DNA from: Chloroflexi bacterium HGW-Chloroflexi-10
GTDB taxonomy: Bacteria; Chloroflexota; Anaerolineae; Anaerolineales; Anaerolineaceae
Reading direction: 5' to 3'
NCBI GenBank assembly: GCA_002840755.1
Contig: PHBZ01000050.1
Span: 1 to 37,975 of the forward strand
Length of the DNA stretch: 37,975 nucleotides
A model generated the notes under the pieces. It made no database searches. It saw nothing but the letters and a program-made list of their open reading frames with translations, and was not told where the DNA came from. Shown in pieces: positions 8,119-17,349 of this stretch (position 1 is the first letter of the stretch; every line of letters starts with the position of its first letter). A program made the position numbers and the translations under genes.

Positions 8119-10089
8119 TTAAAGTTGATTTAACTGACCTGGGGAAAGCTGTTCAGGGATTTTTTCTGCACCATCTGAAAAGGCATCGCTCTGTCCCCGG
8201 CGGATTTCCTGCCAGAAATCCAAAGCAGCTTTTCGTTTATCTTCGCGAAAGCGTTGCAGCCAGGATCGCAGTTCTGCGTCCTGTAAGTTTTCAGCTTCCC
8301 AGTATTCCAGGAACCCGATAACCAGATCAATCAGACGGTTGGAAATCCAAGGCATGCTTTTACCACCTTCACGTTCGAAAATGGTTTTTGCTAACTCGAA
8401 TTGATGTTCTTTATAGTTGACCTTTAAATCATAGTGAGTGCAGAGGATTTCATCCGTAATGGATTCTGCCCATTTGCGGTGAAATCGACAGATGCCACTG
8501 TTGTCATTAAATAGTTCGTAGACCATACGCTCTACATTTTTTCGGCCTAATTCGTAAGGGGAATTAAACTTATTCTCATATTGGACGTAGTACTTGCCCA
8601 TGATGGGCATGGGGCTGAGCATACCAGGTACCCAGTATTGGTTAGGCGCCATATAGCCGCTTTCGCCGTGACGGATAAAGATCGTCCGGTCACCGCTTTT
8701 GATATCGTATAGTTTATCCAGATCACGCGCAACTGAGCGCATGCCCTGGCGGAAAATTGCACAACGTGAATCAAAAAGAATTGCATCAATCAGCGCGATG
8801 GCATAATCGGCATTGCGCTTGCTATCCCCAACAATATTGAAGGTGTCAGCAGAAGCTGCAAACTCAAAGCGCATTTCAGAGGCGGGTGGGAAACCAAAAT
8901 CTTCCGGTGGAATTAATCCACTATGGATGAGTTCCATGATCCAGGCCAAGGTACAGCCTAATTGAATGGCATCAAACCCCATAGCATCGGCATGGTCATT
9001 CAAAATTTCAGCAGCGCGTTGGTCGAAGACGCCCACCTGGGGACCCAGTGCATGATAGGGTTCGAAATCTTTTTTGAAATTGTCTTTCATTTTCTTGCAA
9101 ACAACAGCACAGGGTTCGCCACAATGTTGGAAACTTTTGGTAACAATGGTTTCTTCATTAAATTGTTTTAAATAATGTTTCAGAATGAAGTTTTCATGTT
9201 GTGCCAAGCGTTCATCGCTGGTTTTATATATACTCTGATAATTAAAGCTCATAATGCGGTCATCCATGGTGCGCATATTGACACCAAAGGTTCCGCCGGT
9301 TTCAAATTCCGGAAAGTAACGATACTTTTGGGTAACTGCCAGATCAGTTTGAATGGTCTTTTTACCAAAATGTTTCATGAAATAGGAGTCAATCTCGGAG
9401 GAATCGCGCAGGTCGGGGTCTTCCCATTCCCCACCAAAAATAATCCCTGCTACGTTGTGATATTGTAAAAGCCGGGAACCTAATCCACCGCGTCCGGCCC
9501 AATCTACCACGGCACTGATTTCGCCTTTGCGGATAGGACTGGATCCAATGGCGCCTTCGCGGGTATTCAGAGCAGCCGGGCCTACAGCCAGTATACGCGC
9601 TTTGTTAGGTTGGTATTCACCGGCATAGCGGTCAAAGATGGCCTGTTGCAATGCGTAAAAACCATACAGGGCATCTCCATTATGAGCATAACGGCTCCAA
9701 ATGGATTGGACATTCATTGGCTCAATGCGTACATCAACCTCACCATTTTTATGATTCATGATGACAACACTGGGTTCTTCACAACGCCCACGTAAAGCAA
9801 CATAATTAACACCGACACCATGGAATGTATAAGCAGCGCCACCGATGCTGGAGACATAAAATCCGTCCCACTGAGGGCTTAACGCACTGAATACCAGTCT
9901 CCTTGAACCGGGTATGGAACTACCTGCCAACAGACCTTCTCCAAAAGTAAAACTATCCGGGTAGGCGTTAAAGCGGTACCAGCCATAATCGACCGGGCCA
10001 AGAATATTAGGATCATCCACTGGGCGGATATATGAATGTCCGTTGTTGAGGTGGACTGTTAATTCTCTTTGTAGAACAGGGTAAGCCAT
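8119..10089 (-). CDS. aldehyde:ferredoxin oxidoreductase family protein (tungsten/molybdenum pterin)
   Basis: A 656-residue member of the AOR family, cytoplasmic tungsten- or molybdenum-bispyranopterin enzymes with one 4Fe-4S cluster that typically convert aldehydes to acids with ferredoxin as electron acceptor. The N-terminal domain with SSIGGAAYTFHGVGVNYVALRG and the central AVVDWAGRGGLGSRL region fit the family. Probable cluster ligands are Cys 324, 328 and 332 (counted from the first of two adjacent ATGs) plus Cys 535 in SGICRF. The spacing of the first three is CX3CX3C rather than the CX2CX3C of Pyrococcus AOR. Two adjacent ATGs occur; the second (10089) is preferred because AAGGAG lies 6 bases before it. 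About 100 bases upstream on the same strand is a ferredoxin-like gene, a plausible redox partner. The substrate is unknown. Confidence 0.9.
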   Translation of the reverse strand: MAYPVLQRELTVHLNNGHSYIRPVDDPNILGPVDYGWYRFNAYPDSFTFGEGLLAGSSIPGSRRLVFSALSPQWDGFYVSSIGGAAYTFHGVGVNYVALRGRCEEPSVVIMNHKNGEVDVRIEPMNVQSIWSRYAHNGDALYGFYALQQAIFDRYAGEYQPNKARILAVGPAALNTREGAIGSSPIRKGEISAVVDWAGRGGLGSRLLQYHNVAGIIFGGEWEDPDLRDSSEIDSYFMKHFGKKTIQTDLAVTQKYRYFPEFETGGTFGVNMRTMDDRIMSFNYQSIYKTSDERLAQHENFILKHYLKQFNEETIVTKSFQHCGEPCAVVCKKMKDNFKKDFEPYHALGPQVGVFDQRAAEILNDHADAMGFDAIQLGCTLAWIMELIHSGLIPPEDFGFPPASEMRFEFAASADTFNIVGDSKRNADYAIALIDAILFDSRCAIFRQGMRSVARDLDKLYDIKSGDRTIFIRHGESGYMAPNQYWVPGMLSPMPIMGKYYVQYENKFNSPYELGRKNVERMVYELFNDNSGICRFHRKWAESITDEILCTHYDLKVNYKEHQFELAKTIFEREGGKSMPWISNRLIDLVIGFLEYWEAENLQDAELRSWLQRFREDKRKAALDFWQEIRRGQSDAFSDGAEKIPEQLSPGQLNQL

Positions 10090-10188
10090 CATGCTCTCCT
10101 TGAAATATGCTTCTTTTCTTTATTCTAACAGGAGATTAGTAAAATCTCTTCAACATTAGTATGGAGGCGTACCTATCCATAAGAATGG

Positions 10189-11004
10189 TTAGTTAACTTT
10201 AACATTATCTTCGATTGTCTTAATGGTTTGATGAATATAGTTTTGTTCAGAAAATTCTACCAAGATGGCTTTTTGGCGGCAAAATTCCACGCAGCGTCCG
10301 CAACTACGACAATCATCTCCAATGATAACGCGGTCACCTTCCATCCTGATGGCATTCACGAAGCAGATTTGCTCGCGGATACAGCGACCACAGCTTATGC
10401 AGTTTCCGTTTACGTATACTTTTACACCAGGCATACCGGAGACGGAAGCGCTCAATTCGGGATGTAAATCCGGCAAAATCTTAAATAAACAGCAACAAGG
10501 ACAGCAATTGCAAACTGTCATCAACTGATCACCCGGACCGACACCCATCCAGAGTGTGTCGAGTTTGTTGCGGCCGATTAAATGCACCAGACCCAGATCC
10601 TGTGCACGTTGAATATGGGCGTGCGCCTCAGCACGGGTTGCCAGATGTCCAAGCCGGGTATTGATTCCCAACACTGCTTCTCCCATGAACAGGCATCCGA
10701 GGTCATGCGGGTAATCCTGGCAGTCATCGCCCTCGCGGCAAAGACAGTGGTTCATGATCCATAAATGATTGGCCTGATCAATAAAGTGATGCACTATCGA
10801 AGAAGGCAATACGGTGCTTTGAGGTGGTTCAATATTTTCATGGATGACCAATCGATCTTTGTGTAAAATCACCATGGCATCCCCTTTGAACAAAAAATCA
10901 TCCATGATCTTTTTGACCCAGAGGTTTTGAGACAGGGAAGCTATTTTCTTCCGGAAAGGAAAAAATATTTTTATTAAATTTACGAACCAAACAGGTGTTG
11001 CCAT
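10189..11004 (-). CDS. 4Fe-4S ferredoxin-like protein, likely redox partner of the AOR
   Basis: A 271-residue iron-sulfur protein. The middle part carries a Cys-rich domain with CLCREGDDC, then GCLFMGEAV, then CNCCPCCC. The C-terminal part is a two-cluster ferredoxin. Its first set is CISCGRC followed, after five residues rather than the usual three, by Cys in IREQICF. Its second set is the standard CRSCGRCVEFC. The frame is open further up to a GTG at 11088, but the ATG at 11004 (MATPVWFVNLIK) is preferred because the extra residues do not look conserved. Neither start has an ideal ribosome binding site; a GGAGG lies 16 bases upstream of the ATG. The gene precedes the AOR gene on the same strand, so it is inferred to take electrons from it. 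It could also be a general electron-transfer protein. Confidence 0.75.
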   Translation of the reverse strand: MATPVWFVNLIKIFFPFRKKIASLSQNLWVKKIMDDFLFKGDAMVILHKDRLVIHENIEPPQSTVLPSSIVHHFIDQANHLWIMNHCLCREGDDCQDYPHDLGCLFMGEAVLGINTRLGHLATRAEAHAHIQRAQDLGLVHLIGRNKLDTLWMGVGPGDQLMTVCNCCPCCCLFKILPDLHPELSASVSGMPGVKVYVNGNCISCGRCIREQICFVNAIRMEGDRVIIGDDCRSCGRCVEFCRQKAILVEFSEQNYIHQTIKTIEDNVKVN

Positions 11005-11109
11005 ACCAAATTTAAAAATACCTCCATGTGAATATTGATAAGAAATCTTACAATACTCATTCCTGTCTTCAGAATTATTTCGAAACACAGTTTTAGCGGA
11101 ACGACCGGG

Positions 11110-11127
11110 ATGTTAAGATATTAACAT
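11110..11127. promoter_or_regulatory. candidate operator dyad between ferredoxin and RlmI-like genes
   Basis: ATGTTAA, four bases (GATA), then TTAACAT form a perfect 7-bp dyad. Its size and spacing resemble sites of the CRP/FNR family, though the sequence is not the FNR consensus. It lies upstream of the ferredoxin-AOR pair and of the methyltransferase gene, so either could be controlled by it. Confidence 0.35.
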
Positions 11128-11199
11128 ACTTTCTACTATTTGAATGCCGAATTCACCTCTTTTTCCAGAGTGTTTTTCTAAACAACCAATCGAAAAGAG

Positions 11200-11205
11200 T
11201 ATAAT
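11200..11205 (+). promoter_or_regulatory. -10 element of the RlmI-like gene
   Basis: A perfect TATAAT lies 26 bases before the ATG, leaving about 20 bases of leader with a GAGGATT ribosome binding site. No good -35 element is present at normal spacing, so an activator or an alternative arrangement is possible. Confidence 0.45.
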
Positions 11206-11231
11206 CATTTGCATTCACTGGTGAGGATTCT

Positions 11232-12254
11232 ATGCAGGAAATTTCAACCCTTCAAGTTCGTTTAATGTCGGCATTGCAACAGCGATCGGATTTATTGTCT
11301 GAAACACACACTGGAGCATTCCGACTATTTAACGGGTTTTTGGAAGGGTGTTCCGATCTGGTAGTGGAAGTTTTTGGGGAGACCCTGGTTCTTTACGATT
11401 ATTCACAGATGATGGACCGGCAATATTTTGAGACTTTACGGGATTGGTATCTGGCGCAACTGCCCTGGTTACGTGCTGTATTATGGAAACGCAGGTATTC
11501 CCCCCTGGATGAAGAACGGGCAGGGATACTGTTGTATGGCGACCAAATGGTTCAATATGTGGTTGAAGCAGGTGTGCGCTACGCGCTGGACCTGCGAATG
11601 AACCAGGATGCCAGTTTTTATGTGGACACCCGCAATCTGCGTATCTGGTTGAAAGAAACCATGCGAGGAAAGATCGTTTTGAACACGTTTGCTTATACCG
11701 GCAGCCTGGGTGTGGCGGCAAAGGCGGGAGGAGCAACCCGAGTTGTGCAAACAGATCTGAACCGTCGTTTTTTGAACCTGGCCAAAACCAGCTACACATT
11801 TAATGGATTACCGATTGCAAAACAGGATTTTATGACTGGCGATTTCTTTAAGATAACTGCGCTTCTAAAAAAAGCAGACATGTTATTTGATTGCCTCATT
11901 TTGGATCCACCGTTTTTTTCTTCTACAGAGGCAGGTAGAGTGAACCAAGTACAGGAAAGTTACCGCCTGATCCAAAAAGTGCGCCCACTTGTGGCACACC
12001 AGGGTTGGTTAGTGGTGGTGAATAATGCTTTATTTTTAAGTGGGGCTGATTTCTGGCAAATATTGCAAAACCAATGTACAGATGGATATTTACAGATAGA
12101 AAATATCATTCCAATCCCGGCGGACGTCAGTGGTTATGTGGAAACGGTGGTCAGCCTGCCTCCAACTGATCCTGCGCCGTTTAACCATTCAACCAAGATC
12201 GCTATTCTGAGGGTCAATCGTAAAGATAGACGCCTGGCGAGTGCCGCGACTTGA
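11232..12254 (+). CDS. class I SAM-dependent rRNA methyltransferase, RlmI-like
   Basis: A 340-residue methyltransferase of the RlmI/RlmK-type group, which make 5-methylcytosine or methylguanine in 23S rRNA. The middle QDASFYVDTRNLR (125-137) corresponds to the family segment just before the catalytic domain. SAM-binding motif I is NTFAYTGSLGVAA (151-163), the acidic residue after the second strand is in QTDLNRRFL, and the catalytic motif is DPPFFS (225-230). The PUA domain found at the N-terminus of E. coli RlmI is not obvious here; the first 110 residues match the shorter RlmI-like pattern. A GAGGATT ribosome binding site precedes the ATG. It stands alone, convergent with the phosphoesterase gene 11 bases downstream. 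Confidence 0.85.
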   Translation: MQEISTLQVRLMSALQQRSDLLSETHTGAFRLFNGFLEGCSDLVVEVFGETLVLYDYSQMMDRQYFETLRDWYLAQLPWLRAVLWKRRYSPLDEERAGILLYGDQMVQYVVEAGVRYALDLRMNQDASFYVDTRNLRIWLKETMRGKIVLNTFAYTGSLGVAAKAGGATRVVQTDLNRRFLNLAKTSYTFNGLPIAKQDFMTGDFFKITALLKKADMLFDCLILDPPFFSSTEAGRVNQVQESYRLIQKVRPLVAHQGWLVVVNNALFLSGADFWQILQNQCTDGYLQIENIIPIPADVSGYVETVVSLPPTDPAPFNHSTKIAILRVNRKDRRLASAAT

Positions 12255-12265
12255 TTATGACCAGA

Positions 12266-13096
12266 CTATGCCGTGTTTACCAATTCTAAAACCGCGATTT
12301 CGGGCGGGCAATTGAATCGCACCGGCAAAATTGTCCAGCCGATCCCACGGGAAATAAACAAAGTGCCATTATTGGTTTGAAAGAAACCACTGGTGTAATT
12401 TTTATTTTGAACGGGCACGATTGGCGCGCCAACAAACGGAATCGCAACCTGTCCTCCATGGGTATGTCCGCTCAGGATTAAATCCAGACGGGTGTTAAAA
12501 GATCGATCAGTCGTATCCGGGTTGTGCGCAAGCATTATTTTGAAGTCTTGAGGCGGTGCGGATGAAAAGGCCAGATCTACTCCTAATTCATCTTCCCATA
12601 GGTCGCCACAACCGCCCAACCAGATATGGTCATTTCCCTGATCTATGCGTACTGCTCGATGGCGCAGGTTTTGATTGCTGTGCTCCAGCCATTTCAGCGA
12701 TTGAGATGTGCTTGCCCAATGGTCGTGGTTCCCCAATACTGAAAATACTCCTTGTGGCGCAGTCAGTTTGCTTAATACAGGCCAGACTTCATCGATTTGT
12801 TGGATCGAGTCGCGTTCATGAACATAGTCGCCAGTGCAAACGATGATGTTCGCTGCTTGCCGGTTAGCCATAGCGACTACATGCTCAACCAGCCAAAGGG
12901 GTGTTAATGAGCCATAATGGATATCAGTCAAATGAGCGATACGAAACCCCTGAAAACCAGCGGGAAGATTTTTTAAATAAACACGGTAATGATTGAGTTG
13001 AATCAGGTAGCGTTCGACCATAAAAGGATAACTGACCAGTAAAACACTGCCGGCTAAACCAAGTTTGAGGAATTTTCTACGAGTGATTTGTTCCAT
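12266..13096 (-). CDS. calcineurin-like metallophosphoesterase, exported or membrane-tethered
   Basis: A 276-residue two-metal phosphoesterase. The N-terminus RRKFLKLGLAGSVLLVSYPF is a Tat-like twin-arginine signal or anchor, so the enzyme acts outside the cytoplasm. Metal-binding motifs are in order: DIH (58-60), GDY (89-91), GNHDH (122-126), His191 in LAHNPD and GHTHGG (210-215). The family with this layout includes YaeI-type phosphodiesterases, for which lipid pyrophosphate substrates have been reported. The natural substrate here is not predictable. The gene is divergent from the lipoprotein gene at 13213 and convergent with the RlmI-like gene. Confidence 0.88.
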   Translation of the reverse strand: MEQITRRKFLKLGLAGSVLLVSYPFMVERYLIQLNHYRVYLKNLPAGFQGFRIAHLTDIHYGSLTPLWLVEHVVAMANRQAANIIVCTGDYVHERDSIQQIDEVWPVLSKLTAPQGVFSVLGNHDHWASTSQSLKWLEHSNQNLRHRAVRIDQGNDHIWLGGCGDLWEDELGVDLAFSSAPPQDFKIMLAHNPDTTDRSFNTRLDLILSGHTHGGQVAIPFVGAPIVPVQNKNYTSGFFQTNNGTLFISRGIGWTILPVRFNCPPEIAVLELVNTA

Positions 13097-13160
13097 CTTT
13101 TTATCCAGAAATTGGAAGATGCTATAATTTTTAAAACAATGAACCGATCATACCTGATTT

Positions 13161-13189
13161 TTGAGTTTCCCGTCTTTTTTCGATATTAA
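13161..13189 (+). promoter_or_regulatory. candidate promoter of the lipoprotein gene at 13213
   Basis: TTGAGT (13161-13166) and TATTAA (13184-13189) are separated by exactly 17 bases. The inferred start near 13196 leaves a leader of about 17 bases that contains the GAGGA ribosome binding site. Confidence 0.4.
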
Positions 13190-13212
13190 TCAAAATAAAT
13201 TATTGAGGAATT

Positions 13213-13875
13213 ATGCAAATTCGACGAAATAATTCAACCATTTCCATCATACTGGTGACAATTTTTGTTATGTTTTGCCTGGGCGGATGTATCACTGCCG
13301 TTTTTGGAACATCCATACTAACCGCATTCAATTTATTGAATTCGGAATCTTATGTTGGGTTTGATACCTCCGGGCAAGTTCCCAAGGTTCCAAGTGGAGA
13401 TATCAGCGCAGCAACCCATGTATTCATTCATCAATACCCTTTTCCGGAAGATGGTTGGATGACGGGAATTGAGTATTTGAATGACAGCGAAGCTGCGGGG
13501 TTTGAGCAATCAGAGAGGATTTATATTCTTATTCTCCGGCCCGAAAATAATCAGTACCATATTATCAACCGGATTGAGCTTATGCCGGATGACCAGGTTC
13601 CGCAGTGGGACGGGACCACAAAAATAAGGTTTCCCAAGCCTGTGGTTGTTCAGGCAGGTGATGTTTTTGCACACTGGCAGCCTGATGGGCAAGCGGGTGG
13701 ACCTATACCTTTGAATCAGGATGACAATTCTATTGATGGGCTTTCGAACGGGCAGGCAGGTTTTTTGTTGGAGGATATCGAAATCGGAAAAATAATTGTT
13801 CCGGGTGGATTTTCCGGTAAGCGGGATTACTTCATCCGGGCAACTTTTAAGCCGTTAGGCGGGATATTTCATTAA
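13213..13875 (+). CDS. predicted lipoprotein of unknown function
   Basis: A 220-residue exported protein. A basic N-terminus and a hydrophobic stretch (about 10-24) end in LGGC, a plausible lipobox with Cys about residue 25, so it may be a lipoprotein facing outward. The rest is rich in beta-strand-like segments, for example THVFIHQYPFPEDGWMTGIE, KPVVVQAGDVFAHW and RDYFIRATF. This suggests a compact beta-sandwich such as a jelly-roll or carbohydrate-binding-like domain. No catalytic motif is evident and I do not recognise the family. A GAGGA ribosome binding site precedes the ATG. The gene is monocistronic, with a convergent acetyltransferase 70 bases downstream. Confidence 0.7.
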   Translation: MQIRRNNSTISIILVTIFVMFCLGGCITAVFGTSILTAFNLLNSESYVGFDTSGQVPKVPSGDISAATHVFIHQYPFPEDGWMTGIEYLNDSEAAGFEQSERIYILILRPENNQYHIINRIELMPDDQVPQWDGTTKIRFPKPVVVQAGDVFAHWQPDGQAGGPIPLNQDDNSIDGLSNGQAGFLLEDIEIGKIIVPGGFSGKRDYFIRATFKPLGGIFH

Positions 13876-13945
13876 AAATAGTACCCAAAACTGTAATTAT
13901 AGGTTTGGACCATGCCTGGTATGCGCAACCATTACCAAAAAGAAT

Positions 13946-14425
13946 TCAAAGCTTTTTGAAGTCCTGATCGTCAGGTTTGTCTTTTGCTGATGATGCTGGA
14001 AAGTGATAACGGTAGGTATTGGTTTCCAGGAGCTCAAAGCCCATTTTTTGATAGAGATGATTGGCTGCTATTCGGTTTGGCCGGGAAGTAAGACTAACTG
14101 CTTTAACGCCTTGTGTATGAGCATGGTCCAAGGCGGCCTGGGTCATTTTTTTGCCATGTCCCTGCCCGCGATTGTTTTCATCTACGACAACATCTTCAAT
14201 CCAGGCATGTTTACCGGTTGGCGAGGAGTAAATGACCAGGGTCAACATACCACAGATACTATGGTGATCGTCCCGGGAAATCCAAAGGCTGGTTCCCGGA
14301 TTTGCCAGTGCGTGTTCGATGAGTTGGCGGGACGGAATTGGACTGAAGGTGGTTAATTGCGGCATCAGCCGTTCCAAGGCGATTAAAAACTCATCTGTTA
14401 CTTCTTTGAGCTGTTCAATACCCAT
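13946..14425 (-). CDS. GNAT family N-acetyltransferase
   Basis: A 159-residue acetyltransferase. The acetyl-CoA-binding loop is RGQGHG after the strand AWIEDVVVDENN, and the C-terminal NRIAANHLYQKMGFELLETNTYRY-like segment (about residues 121-144) is typical for the fold. The arrangement resembles small GNATs that act on free amino acids or polyamines, but the substrate cannot be deduced. A second, different GNAT gene lies about 50 bases upstream on the same strand, so the two are probably co-transcribed. They share the fold but are not close copies. Confidence 0.85.
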   Translation of the reverse strand: MGIEQLKEVTDEFLIALERLMPQLTTFSPIPSRQLIEHALANPGTSLWISRDDHHSICGMLTLVIYSSPTGKHAWIEDVVVDENNRGQGHGKKMTQAALDHAHTQGVKAVSLTSRPNRIAANHLYQKMGFELLETNTYRYHFPASSAKDKPDDQDFKKL

Positions 14426-14477
14426 TTTTGTTTTTCTAAGAACCTTTTTATTGATTGCAATTCAGCTTTATTTTTCG

Positions 14478-14969
14478 TTATTTTTCATTTCCTGTTTGCT
14501 GTATTGGATAAATAAAATTAACCATAAGCGGCCGTTCTTCCCAACCCTGGGTGGTATAAAAACTACGGTTGTAGGATTCGCGGTGTTTTCCATTTAATAA
14601 CGAGAGCCGGTTACATCCCCTTAACGCTCCTTCTTGCTTGACTTCGTTTAATAAAGCACTGCCGATCCCATACCCACGATTTTCCGGACTTACGAATAAT
14701 TCGGAAACGAATCCCTCCGGCCCAGACATGAATAAGTAAGGCAGCCAATGGACGGAAACATACCCAATAGCAAGATTCCCGGAATTGACCGCGACGAAAA
14801 TTGTATGGGAAAATGGATTTTCCAGGCAGTCGTTTAAAAGCGCCGCCACGTTATCACGTACAAAGTTTTCATCATCCTGATTTAGAAAATCAAACCATTC
14901 TGTTTGTTTCAATATCTTAAGCAGCTCCGGAGCATCTTGCATGGTTGCCAGGCGAATATGAAATTGCAT
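14478..14969 (-). CDS. GNAT family N-acetyltransferase
   Basis: A 163-residue acetyltransferase with the acetyl-CoA loop RGYGIG after FVSELFVSPEN and a C-terminal YNRSFYTTQGWEERP segment corresponding to the final GNAT strands. The N-terminus HIRLATMQDAPELLKIL is the standard first strand and helix. It is the first of two tandem GNAT genes on the minus strand. The substrate is unknown. The upstream region (14970-15210) is shared with the divergent Asp-box protein gene and shows no clear consensus promoter. Confidence 0.85.
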   Translation of the reverse strand: MQFHIRLATMQDAPELLKILKQTEWFDFLNQDDENFVRDNVAALLNDCLENPFSHTIFVAVNSGNLAIGYVSVHWLPYLFMSGPEGFVSELFVSPENRGYGIGSALLNEVKQEGALRGCNRLSLLNGKHRESYNRSFYTTQGWEERPLMVNFIYPIQQTGNEK

Positions 14970-15210
14970 TTTCCCTCACTTGTTTTTCCTAAAGGGTTAA
15001 ATTTTGAAAACCGATCATCTTTTGAAAAGCATATCTGAAAAACCATTTAATCCAGTATATTGAAAAAATTTCAATAGGTCAAATACTAATAAATATCGAT
15101 AAGGGCATGAATATTGCAAGTGATAGATACTTTACTTTCGTATATACTTTTGTGGTTACGTATCGCAAAACTCCCGACAGGATCAAATCACTGCCGAAAA
15201 AGAGGTAGCC

Positions 15211-17322
15211 TTGTTAAAATTAAAAATCAGCCTGTGTTTGTTGTTCATGATCACGTGCGTTTGGAGTGGTATTCCTGTTCAGGCTCAAGGAATTGTGGAT
15301 GGATACCAAACCTATTTTCCAGTGATCAGTAACAGTCCTACTGTCGAAGAAAGTTGGATTGGACCGGAAGGCGGCTTTGTTGTTTGCATTGTTGCGCATC
15401 CCACCAATGCCGATATTATTTATGCTGGCTCCTGGGGCGCCGGTGTTTTAAAAAGCATTGATGGTGGTTTGACATGGAGAAAGAAAAATGTTGGACTGGG
15501 AAATTTGTTTATAAACTCGTTTGCCATTGACCCGCAAAATCCAAGAATAATGTATGCGGGAACCTATAAAGATAAGATCTATAAATCTACCGACAGCGGT
15601 GAAACCTGGTATCAATCCAGTGCCGGAATCCAATACCTGGCGATTGTGTATGCGATTGCGATTGACCCACACAACCCGGATATTATCTATGCTGCTACCC
15701 GTGGAGAAAATAACACCAGCGCACCCCCCTGGAAGGGGATTGTATACCGCAGCGAAAATGAAGGCATCAATTGGTCGCCTGTGATTGAGAATGTGGGTGG
15801 CAGTAACCAGCAGGATTGGGCCTACGACCTGATTGTCAACCCTAAATCTCATAATATTGTTTTTGCTGCCATGCATGAATATGGGATTTATCGCAGCACC
15901 AATACCGGAGATAGTTTTCAGGCTGTTAATTCAGGACTAAACGATCTCTCAACGCGGGCATTATCGATAAATCCGGTTGGAACCGGTTCGGATGCGTTAT
16001 ATATGGGCACATGGCACAATAGTGGAACCTATAAAAGCACCGATAACGGAAATTCCTGGTCGCGGACGGCAATGGTTCTCAAAGTTTACAATATGGACCT
16101 GGATAATGTTTCACCTTCCACTCTTTACCTGGCGAATTATCCGGGTGGAGTATACAAAAGCACGAATGGCGGCGAATCCTGGTCGCTTAAGGCGTTAGCT
16201 GATCACCTGATGTATACCGTGGCGGTTAACCAGGCGCGGCATAATCAGGTTTTTGTTGGAACGATAGGGGATGGAATCTTTCGTTCGGATGACGGCGGCT
16301 CCAATTGGACATTTTCCCAACAGGGTTTGCACAATACGAATGTAACCGCCGTAATCGCAAAAAAAGGTGATCCACAAGTTTTATTTGCGAGTACCAGCGG
16401 CGGTGGAGCTTCTTTTTCTTATGATGGCGGCAAAACCTGGGTGGTACAACAGAACAATTTAGTAGATCTCAATATGACATACCTGGTGATAAATCCGGCG
16501 AATGACAATCAATTGATTGGGCTTACAAGTTCGGGAGGTGTGGTACGTTGTGCAATCGATTCTTGCGGTTGGTCCACACAGAACAGCGGGCTTCCGATGT
16601 CCGCGGCCAAGAGCCAAATCGAACAAATCAGTGCATTGCAGCCGGATCTGGGCTATGAATTAACTTTGAGTGGTGTTGCGGATACTGAAGAATCCAGTAA
16701 TGACCAATTGACGGCTTTTCAATCACTGCGCCAGATTGTTTTTGCACCTTCCAATCCCAACCGGGTTTATCTGGCCACTGGCGGATCGGGAGTATACATC
16801 AGCAATAATAATGGATTGAGTTGGGCTTCAGCAGGCTTGTCTGATAAGTCGATTGGTAGTGTGGCGGTCCATCCTCTAAATGAAAATATTCTTTACGCTA
16901 CAACCGGTGAGAGTGGAGTTGTGAAGTATAGTGAAAATGGCGGTTCCAGTTGGCGTGATACAAGTATGCCGAATAACCTTTCTACCCAAGCACTTAGCAT
17001 TTCTGTTTTGGAACCGGAGCGAATTTTTGCCGGAACCAGTAATGGGGTGTATACCCGGTTGGGAAATGGTGCGTGGGAATACCTGGGATTGGACGGAATA
17101 TACATATCCAAAATTGCTGCGCATCCTACCCGCAGTGATGTATTGATTACCGGTACCATGAATGGCGTGTATTATTCGCTCAATGGTGGGAACTCTTGGA
17201 TGGTTGGCCCAACTGAACTTTTTGGAAAGCAGATTTCTTCCATTGGGTTTGATCCCAATAATGCATTTGTGGCTTATATTGGCACAACTACTTTCGGTGC
17301 ATTGCGCATGGCTGTTCGATAA
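15211..17322 (+). CDS. secreted Asp-box (BNR/sortilin-like) beta-propeller protein
   Basis: A 703-residue exported protein. A signal peptide ends near VQAQG (about residue 27), followed shortly by YQTYFPVI, a variant of the hydrophobic motif found in other exported proteins of this window. The rest is made of Asp-box repeats of the form S-x-D/N-x-G-x-S/T-W. I count eleven, including KSIDGGLTW, KSTDSGETW, RSENEGINW, KSTNGGESW, RSDDGGSNW, SYDGGKTW, SENGGSSW and SLNGGNSW, with IDPxNPxxIYAG spacers. This points to one or two beta-propellers of the VPS10/glycosidase-like or HCF136-like type. No sialidase active-site Arg pattern is evident, so binding or structural function is more likely than catalysis. 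The start is a TTG at 15211 with AGAGGT 6 bases upstream. The gene is monocistronic. Confidence 0.85.
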   Translation: MLKLKISLCLLFMITCVWSGIPVQAQGIVDGYQTYFPVISNSPTVEESWIGPEGGFVVCIVAHPTNADIIYAGSWGAGVLKSIDGGLTWRKKNVGLGNLFINSFAIDPQNPRIMYAGTYKDKIYKSTDSGETWYQSSAGIQYLAIVYAIAIDPHNPDIIYAATRGENNTSAPPWKGIVYRSENEGINWSPVIENVGGSNQQDWAYDLIVNPKSHNIVFAAMHEYGIYRSTNTGDSFQAVNSGLNDLSTRALSINPVGTGSDALYMGTWHNSGTYKSTDNGNSWSRTAMVLKVYNMDLDNVSPSTLYLANYPGGVYKSTNGGESWSLKALADHLMYTVAVNQARHNQVFVGTIGDGIFRSDDGGSNWTFSQQGLHNTNVTAVIAKKGDPQVLFASTSGGGASFSYDGGKTWVVQQNNLVDLNMTYLVINPANDNQLIGLTSSGGVVRCAIDSCGWSTQNSGLPMSAAKSQIEQISALQPDLGYELTLSGVADTEESSNDQLTAFQSLRQIVFAPSNPNRVYLATGGSGVYISNNNGLSWASAGLSDKSIGSVAVHPLNENILYATTGESGVVKYSENGGSSWRDTSMPNNLSTQALSISVLEPERIFAGTSNGVYTRLGNGAWEYLGLDGIYISKIAAHPTRSDVLITGTMNGVYYSLNGGNSWMVGPTELFGKQISSIGFDPNNAFVAYIGTTTFGALRMAVR

Positions 17323-17349
17323 TAATTATGGAGATGAAATAGCCTTATC

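Noticed and set aside
11329..11799. 156-codon open frame antisense to the RlmI-like gene
   Set aside because: The plus strand encodes clear methyltransferase motifs over the same bases. The antisense product is Pro/His/Cys-rich with no domain pattern and no ribosome binding site of note.
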